Positions 57,178 to 64,000 of a stretch of 64,000 bases of DNA are shown piece by piece. Origin of the DNA: Lateolabrax maculatus (taxonomy: Eukaryota; Chordata; Actinopteri; Acropomatiformes; Lateolabracidae); NCBI GenBank assembly GCA_031216445.1, contig CM062207.1, positions 1,709,501-1,773,500 on the forward strand, written 5' to 3'. The notes below the pieces were generated by a model. It saw nothing but the letters and a program-made list of their open reading frames with translations. It did not search any database and was not told the DNA's origin. Every line of letters starts with the position of its first letter. Position 1 is the stretch's first letter. The position numbers and the translations under genes are program-made.

Positions 57178-60100
57178 CACTGTAACAAATTGTTGTAAAA
57201 ATACTGGATATTTTGCACAGTAGTGTACCGTTTTCCATTAATACAGTTGAATAGTGTAAATTCTGATGTCTTTGAGGAACAAAATATTAACGGCAAGCTC
57301 CTGTAAAATCTTACAGTAAAAAGCAGTATTTATTTATTTTTTTTACAGTAAACTACCTATAATCTTACGGTATAATATAGTATTTTTTTCTCTCTTTCAG
57401 TTAACTTTAAATCAGACTTGATCTTCGGTCCGTTTAATAGTTCATCTGAGCAAAATAAAAAATTAAATGAAATTAAAAACAGGCCTACACATCAGTGTTT
57501 TTATTTGAGATTGAGGACACAATCACAAGAAGATGACGAATTCGTTTTCACCCAGACTCTTAAACTGGACGGAGGCTTGAGGCCTCACCTGCTGCTCTGC
57601 TCCGCGCAGCCTCATCCATCCTGTCCCCGTGGCTTTCTGAAGAAGGCAAATATAATCTTGCAAAAATCAACATAATGCTAATGTGATTTTGTCGAAAAAG
57701 ATTGGGTCAAAAGTACGTGCTGCACGCTATCATTTAGCAACTATGTGGACAAAAGTTTAGCTTTCTGTTGAAGCACATTACTTAAATTAGCATAGGTTGG
57801 CTTGGGCATTTGATTTAGATCTAATTAAGGTGTGCTACAAGGTTCTATTTTACCATTTGTTGTTTTACTTTTTCAAGTAAAACGGTTTATGAGAGTTTAT
57901 AGGGAGAAGCTCCTTATGCAGATTGATGCAAAAAGCTAAAAAGTAGCTACAAATATGCAAGAATGTAATATACAGTAGCTAAAAGTTAGTTGACTAGTTG
58001 TTGATGTAATGATTTATTTTTTTGAGAGAGTATTTTAAAGATTTATTTGCTGTGAAGGCCTGTAGTTAAAACATGATAACTTGCAACATATGTGGTAAAA
58101 CCTGCAGGAATACATTTGCACATGTCAGGCACATGTGAACTCATAGTCGTCTGCCTAATGCATCTTTCAAGTGTGGTTTCCCTGAAGAGCTTTCGGCCTT
58201 TCGCTCTCACACTCATCGCCATAAATATGTAAAGAATGTAACTAAACTGGATAATGCAGGAGATTTAACATGTCATATGGACTTCTTGAACAGAGACTCA
58301 GTGTAACTTTTTACGTTCTGTCTTTAGTGTGTTATTCTGCAAAATACACAGACATTGCAATGAATACATCGAACACATTTCTGTCCAGCTTTCCTCTTAG
58401 CACTACAGTTCAATGTGTGTGTGTATTGACCTAAAACACCAGTTAAACAACCAAAAAAAGTAGCTTTAATGCCACACAAACACATCAAGTTGCACAAAAC
58501 ATTACTGTTAAAAAAATAGAGCAATCTATAAGGGGGGGATTTTTCTGTGAACTAATTATCCTCATATAAGGCCCTTATACCCATATTTGTTTTCCAAAAA
58601 CTGTTGTCTTTATCAGTTGCTGGTGATGGAGTCACATTGGGACATTGGATGATCAGCATCAAAAGCCAGGTCATCTGTGAAGGCAACCAAAAAACCTTCA
58701 TCACAGGGCGTGCTGCAGTTTTCGCCACGTACTATGTGTTCAACCTGCAATACCAAGAAGAAGCTGCAAGAACACTGGAGTTTGTTCAAAGGTAAATTTC
58801 TGCCAGAAATATTGTTTGAGTATGTTACCCCTCTTCCCAGCTCTGTTCAGAAATATTGAATTGTAATTTATTATAAGCCATGCTGGTATATTAACTTTTA
58901 CAGTTGTTGCACCTATCTCCTGCACATCAAAGCATAGCCAGCTTCCTTTTGGCACCCATCTTAAATAAGGAATGGGGCTGTTCAGACTGGCCATGTCACT
59001 CTTTGTGGTGCTCTCACTGAGCAATGTGTCCTTCGCTAACCGCTCTTCTTAAGTTGACAGTAGACACCATGGTTGAGGAGCATGAAATACAGTCTTCAAA
59101 AAGTATCTATGTTGAACTTTCCCAAAGATAAAATTTCACAAAGATAACAATGTTTCCTAATGCCACCCTCAAATCAAAGTTTAATAGATACTGTAATAAT
59201 GGCACAATAACAGCTGATCTGTTGTAATCCTGAATCATGAATGTTTTGTTTCTCATAAATAGTTTCAGATCATCAAAAGACATTTTAATTTTTTATTCAA
59301 TTAATGTGATAGGGTTCCATATTAAATGCAAATTATCTTTACTTACCATACTTAATATCTTATATACTTTCTCTATTATTACATTTTAGGTGCCTCATTG
59401 GGATTAATCCTGAGAGGGGAAGAAAGACCAGGCAGGGGAAGGTGGTGTCAAAGAAGACGGGGAAGCTGGTCCACAAAAAGGCAACAACGGTGAATCCCCA
59501 TGTGGCCACTCTACTTAAAAATTTGATGGACTTTGAGTGGGGCTTTATTTAGCCAGTATAGTTCAGTCCATCTGTCTCAGATGTCCAGGTTCATTTTTGG
59601 ACCCACCATTGTTGAGTCTGTTTGATATGTTATTGTTAATGGAATATGTGTAATTAAGCTTTTACTTAGTTTTCTTAGCTGCTATGCATTTGATGCATTG
59701 ACTTTAACCCAACTGTTGTCTTTGGGTGAAGCAGTAAGGTTAAATGAAGTTGAATTGGCTGATAGTAATAAAACAGTCAAACCAGACCTGGTCAATTTTG
59801 ACCCGGGGAGGAAAATATAAAGTTTAATGAATGTAATGTTAGCCATCACTTGTCATAGTTCAAGACAAAATTCTGACAACCAAGTAGTAATAGTGTTTTT
59901 ATGAATTTTGTATAGTGAAAATGTTCAGCTTTAATAAATGCCTAATGTTGTAAGGCCATCTCTTGTCTGAGCCATTTCTGTGATAGCTATTTTCATTTAT
60001 TATTATAATAATAATAATAATTATTATTATTTTTATTATTTCAAGGGTTTTCGTAAAACTTTTAAATCATTTGTTTATATCGCTGTGAAAATCACATTCT

Positions 60101-60352
60101 ACAGTTTTACAGTAATAAGCTGTTAATGGAGAATACTGTAGGAACTGTAAAATAACAGTATAATTGCAACCAAAGAGCTGACAGTATAATACTGTAATGT
60201 TTATTTTCCATACAGCACAGTACTGTAATATTTTTACAGTACTAAACTGTTGTTGTAGATCACAGTAGGTACACTGTAGAATAACAGTTTCAAGCTGGCA
60301 ACTGTAGCTGCCAGTAGTTTACTGTAATTTAACAGGAAATTTTGTTACAGTG
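57178..60352 (+). mobile_element. TIR DNA transposon, 3.2 kb, internally degraded
   Basis: The left end CACTGTAACAAATTGTTGTA and the right end AATTTTGTTACAGTG are inverted copies, each flanked by TA (a probable TA target duplication). Both subterminal regions are full of short ACTGTAA/TTACAGT motifs (57290-57380 and 60095-60350), a common layout for transposase-binding ends. Inside are remnants of a C2H2 zinc finger (58083, CNICGKTC, then paired histidines, with an internal stop) and the 3' end of a gene (58617-59552). Superfamily not decided. Confidence 0.75.
58617..59552 (+). pseudogene. transposon-borne gene, 3' exons
   Basis: Two exons in phase: 58617-58791 and 59390-59552, the second after an ACATTTTAG acceptor. 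The frame reads FATYYVFNLQYQEEAARTLE, then GINPERGRKTRQGK, and ends NPHVATLLKNLMDFEWGFI-stop. I have the impression of a C-terminal domain carried by fish transposons whose proteins begin with C2H2 fingers. The zinc-finger part at 58083-58235 has a stop, and the middle of the protein is missing. An AATAAA lies at 59935. Confidence 0.55.
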
Positions 60353-63188
60353 TAGAAGTTCTAGATTAGATTTAGTTTTTCTTTGGTTTCACTCTCTTCG
60401 TTCTCTCACAGTGTGATCTGTTTTATCATCCCACATCTGATGTGATTTCTTGTGTTCACTGACAACAGCCTCGTGGCAAAACCACTGCACCCAGACTGGT
60501 AGAAAAAAACACAGACAGTGAAATAATGCCTGATGAAGAATCTTTTGGGCTTTTCTTTCTCTTCTCCTCTTGTACAGCATGTATGAACTTTTGAAGACAT
60601 TTTGTCTGATGTTTTAGAAATATTTATACATGAATTTTGTTCTAAAAACCAACTGGATTTATCTGACTGAGACGACTGAAACCTCATGTTACAACAGTAT
60701 CTTCACCTAAACTGCAGACCGAACCTTTTCAGAGGACTTCTGATGTCCATGTCTTACAGTAAAGTTGTGATAAGACATCACTTCAGGAGGAACAATTACA
60801 GCGAACAATAACTCTTCAACATATGTGAGTTTGTATTAAAATACTAAGACAAAATCTAAAAACCTTCCTTTATAGCTTGAGGCTGGTACTCCTCACAGTC
60901 ACACAATCTTTTTCAGGTCATGAAATGGCGCTGTTAGAATAAGACACTCCCCCCCCCCCCCCAGCTTCCCTGTTTGATGTAGGCACATTTTTACATGTGT
61001 GACACGACAGAAGTCCATTTTATATAGACTGCAGTGAAAACCTAATAAACAACATTTTGCTTTAAGTGCACAAATTAATCTGTACATTGTTTTAACAGTC
61101 AAAGATTATAAAATCATGACTTATTTGAACCTTTAACACACAAGTTTTACTTTAAGAAGGAGCTCTTACCGACAGTATGTGCTTTCCTGTCCTGATGTTA
61201 ACCTGCATCATTTATTCTTCAGCTTTCAGCTCCTCTGTAGCAAAACCAGAGAAGAACCACAGACTCAGCCCCTTTCCTGTCAACAGTTTGCAGCCCTGAT
61301 CACACTGTGTTTACAATTTACAAACACTACAACATCTTCCTGCATGTTCAATTACATAATAATAATAATATATTATTGTTATTTAGGATTTAAATATTAT
61401 CTTAAAAATGTTGTCAGCTCAGCAGAAAAGTAATTGACTAGATTCAAAAGGCCTCCTGGAATAAGAAAGACCAGTCTGGGAGATATAAAGTACTTATGGA
61501 TTAACATCTTTGAGAAGAATACATGTCTGTGTCTCACCTTTCATAAGTTTATTGCCGTAACCGTAACCCACTTTTTAAAAAGATACCCAGGAGGTACACG
61601 ACTGGCTGCTTCAGTCGTAATGCACTGGGTCAGATCTGCTGCACGCTGCAGCAAAACAAAAGGTAGAGCCATCCCCTTGTTGCATTGCTGCTCCTTTGTG
61701 CTGCTGGACAGGTGTGAGTGTCTTTGTCGTAGGCTGAACAAAGTCAGGTCTGAGCCTCAGCCACGTTCATCGTATTTTAAACGACATATATTATTTCCTA
61801 CATGTATTTACAGCTGAACTATATAAAAGCATAATTCCCTCTGGTGTCACTGACTCATCTCGTATCATGTTGAGTGTTTAGGTTCTGACGATGTCGCTCT
61901 GCCTCTTTCACATGAACATGGATAAACCCAGAGTTAACTGAGTAAACCTGTTAATAACCAGCTTTATGATATCCAGGATCACTAATGTGAAGCCAGGTAC
62001 CCCAAAGATATGTTCTTGTTCTTATGAATATGTATGACAAAGGAACAGAAGAGTTCAATTTAGGAAAGTTACCAAAAGGTAATCAGCTTTATTGAAACAT
62101 ACAAGTTAATTGTATGTAGCTCTTAATATCTGTAAAAACAGTATAGTGGATAAATCTATAGGATGATACAGACATAGAGTTTAATAAAGATATCAAGCTT
62201 AACAAATATAAGCAAACTTATAACAATCATATAGCTACAATTTGCAGCAAGGGTTGGACAACAAACTATATTTTATACAGGTCAGATTGCTACTACAACT
62301 ATAGTGGCAGAGAGCACGGCAGGGCTGGAATAAATACTGCATAAATAATAAGTTAACCTATTTTCAGAAGGTTGTAAATATATTGAGACTATGTATGCAA
62401 AAATAGTATGAACATGTTACTGCATAATGTTTCTGTTACACTATAATATATACAGCATGATATGTTTGTACAGTTATGTAATTTAGCTTTTTCAGAAGCG
62501 TATGTATCTGCAGGACGTTCACTGCCCGTTTTCTGGCTCTGGAGGAGTTCAAGTCCTGGGCCTGTTCTTCTCGTTTGGTGGCTGATCCAAAGGAAAAGTT
62601 CAATGACTGCCATGTAGAACTGTATAAAAAGCTCCTGTACAGCGACTGAGAGTCCACAGCAGCTGTCAGGCTGCATTGAGGCACAGAGGTGCTTTAGCCA
62701 AATGTTAACATTTGTCAATTGCAACTTTTCTTTTCAGTTCTTACTCTGCCTGAACATCACGTTCTTGCTGTGTTTTGTGTCTTCCCTTCATTTCAATGAA
62801 GACCAACCGCCATGCCTCACACCTAATGGACAACAAAACAGGTGATTGGTTACTTCATCTTCGTGGTTCAAGGAAACCAGTGCTGACTAATGCATATGCA
62901 TATGCATACATTCTCCTTGCACTGTGTACCCTGTACAACACTCCGCTCCATATACTGGAACGTTTAATTTAATTTAATTTTATTCTATTGTATTGTATTT
63001 TATTGTATTCAAATATACCAGCTGCTATGACGACTTAATTTCCCTTCGGGGATGAATAAAGTAATCTATCTATCTATCTTACTCCAACGTCAGTCTTTAC
63101 ACGGACTTCCTGTTAGCTACAGAATTGCTGTTAAAGTGCAGTTGCATGTCTATAAATCATGTGATTACTTAGGACCACAGCTCACCTG
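60353..63188. other. intergenic or 5' intron
   Basis: No coding exon supported. A poly-C run lies at 60950-60962. A minus-strand donor-like site (TCG then GTAAGAG) near 61170 could end a 5' UTR exon of the 55345-57066 gene. The right end carries a retroposon tail and (TATC)n, listed separately. Confidence 0.45.
62950..63080. repeat. retroposon tail plus (TATC)n microsatellite
   Basis: TTAATTTCCCTTCGGGGATG then AATAAAG and a short CTAT array, the usual 3' end of many fish non-LTR copies. Confidence 0.7.
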
Positions 63189-64000
63189 CTAGACACTCAG
63201 TGAGATCTTAGATCCTCGATCTTCAGTCTGCAGCTCGCACCTGTAGAGTGAAACTTGGCTGATAGATTACACCCAAACAAGGAAGAAATAGCAATTGTAA
63301 CGTGAAATTTAAAAAAGATACGATAAACCATACCCTAGTTTCCAGCTTCGTACTGTGAATACAGCACACAGCAAGACACCGACTAACCCTGGAGCCAAGA
63401 CAGATTTCACGTACCTGGACAGGACTGTGAAGATATCAACTGAAATGATAAATCACAGAACAACATGTTATTTATAGGAACAATCTGATACATTTATTAG
63501 TGATTTCTACCTGCAACATAGATCTGTGTCTCTCTGGTCTGGTGGATGTCCTTCTGTTGGACTCTACAGGTGAAGTTGTTGCTGTGTCTCTTCTCCACAG
63601 TCAGTCTGCTGCTGACAGTATAGAGGTCATCCGGACCTCTGACTGTCTCTGTAGGTCCAGCAGAGAGGAGGTTTCCCTCAGCGTCCAGCCACAACACCTC
63701 AGGCTCTGGATACCAGCCTTCAGACTCACAGTCTAACATCACTGTACTGCTGTTTTTAGTCATGTGGATAACAGGTGAGGAGACGGCACCTGAAGGAGGG
63801 AGAGAGAAGATGTGATTTTCCTGTAGTTACATTTTCAACATTCAACTATAGTTGGCTGGTTAATGATGTCTGTCTGATACAAGTTAACCATATAACAGCG
63901 TGGCTGGATGTCTAGCCTGGTTTCAAATGTTTGATTTAAAAAAAAAGAAAAGAAAACTATGCATGTGGTGAATTAATATATTTGTTTGGCCTAAAATTTA
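63189..64000 (-). CDS. butyrophilin-like receptor, 3' part (C-TM-short tail)
   Basis: Exons seen: 63789-63511 (IgC, 279 nt), 63439-63334 (TM), 63240-63189 (tail, stop TAG). Phases match (1, 1, 2). C: SSTVMLDCESEGWYPEPEV and FTCRVQQKDIHQTRETQIYV. TM: VDIFTVLSRYVKSVLAPGLV then GVLLCAVFTVRSWKLG, with R and K ahead of the hydrophobic core. The tail is short (CELQTEDRGSKISLSV) and has no tyrosine. The V and signal exons must lie to the right of the window; 63790-64000 is intron. Closest in layout to the 55345-57066 gene. Confidence 0.8.

Overview
The window looks like a stretch of ray-finned (teleost) fish genome. It has short GT-AG introns, long dinucleotide microsatellites, several 3' tails typical of fish retroposons, and immune-receptor families of fish type. 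The species cannot be told from the sequence. All gene models are hand-built from reading frames, splice signals and exon phases. For the intact models, summed exon lengths are a multiple of three and phases match at every junction.

Layout. 306-3261 (+) is the 3' part of a secreted alpha-tectorin/uromodulin-like gene (end of VWD, C8, EGF, ZP, furin-type site). 3.3-10.3 kb is mostly non-coding, with a wrecked IgV exon (5458-5706) and a diverged tandem duplication. From 10.3 to 64 kb lies an immunoglobulin-superfamily cluster. On the minus strand, butyrophilin/MOG-like genes sit at 10334-12829 (V-C-TM-coiled coil), 37199-38666 (V-stalk-TM), 55345-57066 (V-C-TM-short tail) and 63189 to beyond the right edge (C-TM-short tail visible). 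There is also a decayed copy at 51220-53792. Fc-receptor-like genes with two Ig domains lie at 21780-24593 (-), 27253-32057 (-) and 47043-49585 (+), with two damaged copies at 32725-35589 (-) and 40723-43930 (+).

Two small genes carry a signal-peptide-like exon but no Ig domain: 14984-16801 (signal exon spliced in phase to a TM exon and a coiled tail, 99 aa) and 18456-19018 (signal peptide plus a charged helical stretch, 102 aa). Neither fits a named family.

Mobile DNA includes a 3.2 kb TIR element at 57178-60352 with remnants of a zinc-finger protein gene, an approximately 0.84 kb TIR element at 43996-44836, a LINE reverse-transcriptase relic at about 31.04-31.70 kb, and several dispersed repeats and retroposon tails. 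The main themes are rapid birth and death of cell-surface Ig receptors, near-identical constant-domain exons across four butyrophilin-like copies, and a 1.06 kb near-identical tract shared by two FCRL copies that suggests gene conversion. The inferred biology is activating or inhibitory signalling on fish leukocytes: the FCRL tails carry ITIM-like tyrosines, while the butyrophilin-like proteins carry coiled-coil or short tails and no B30.2 domain is visible.
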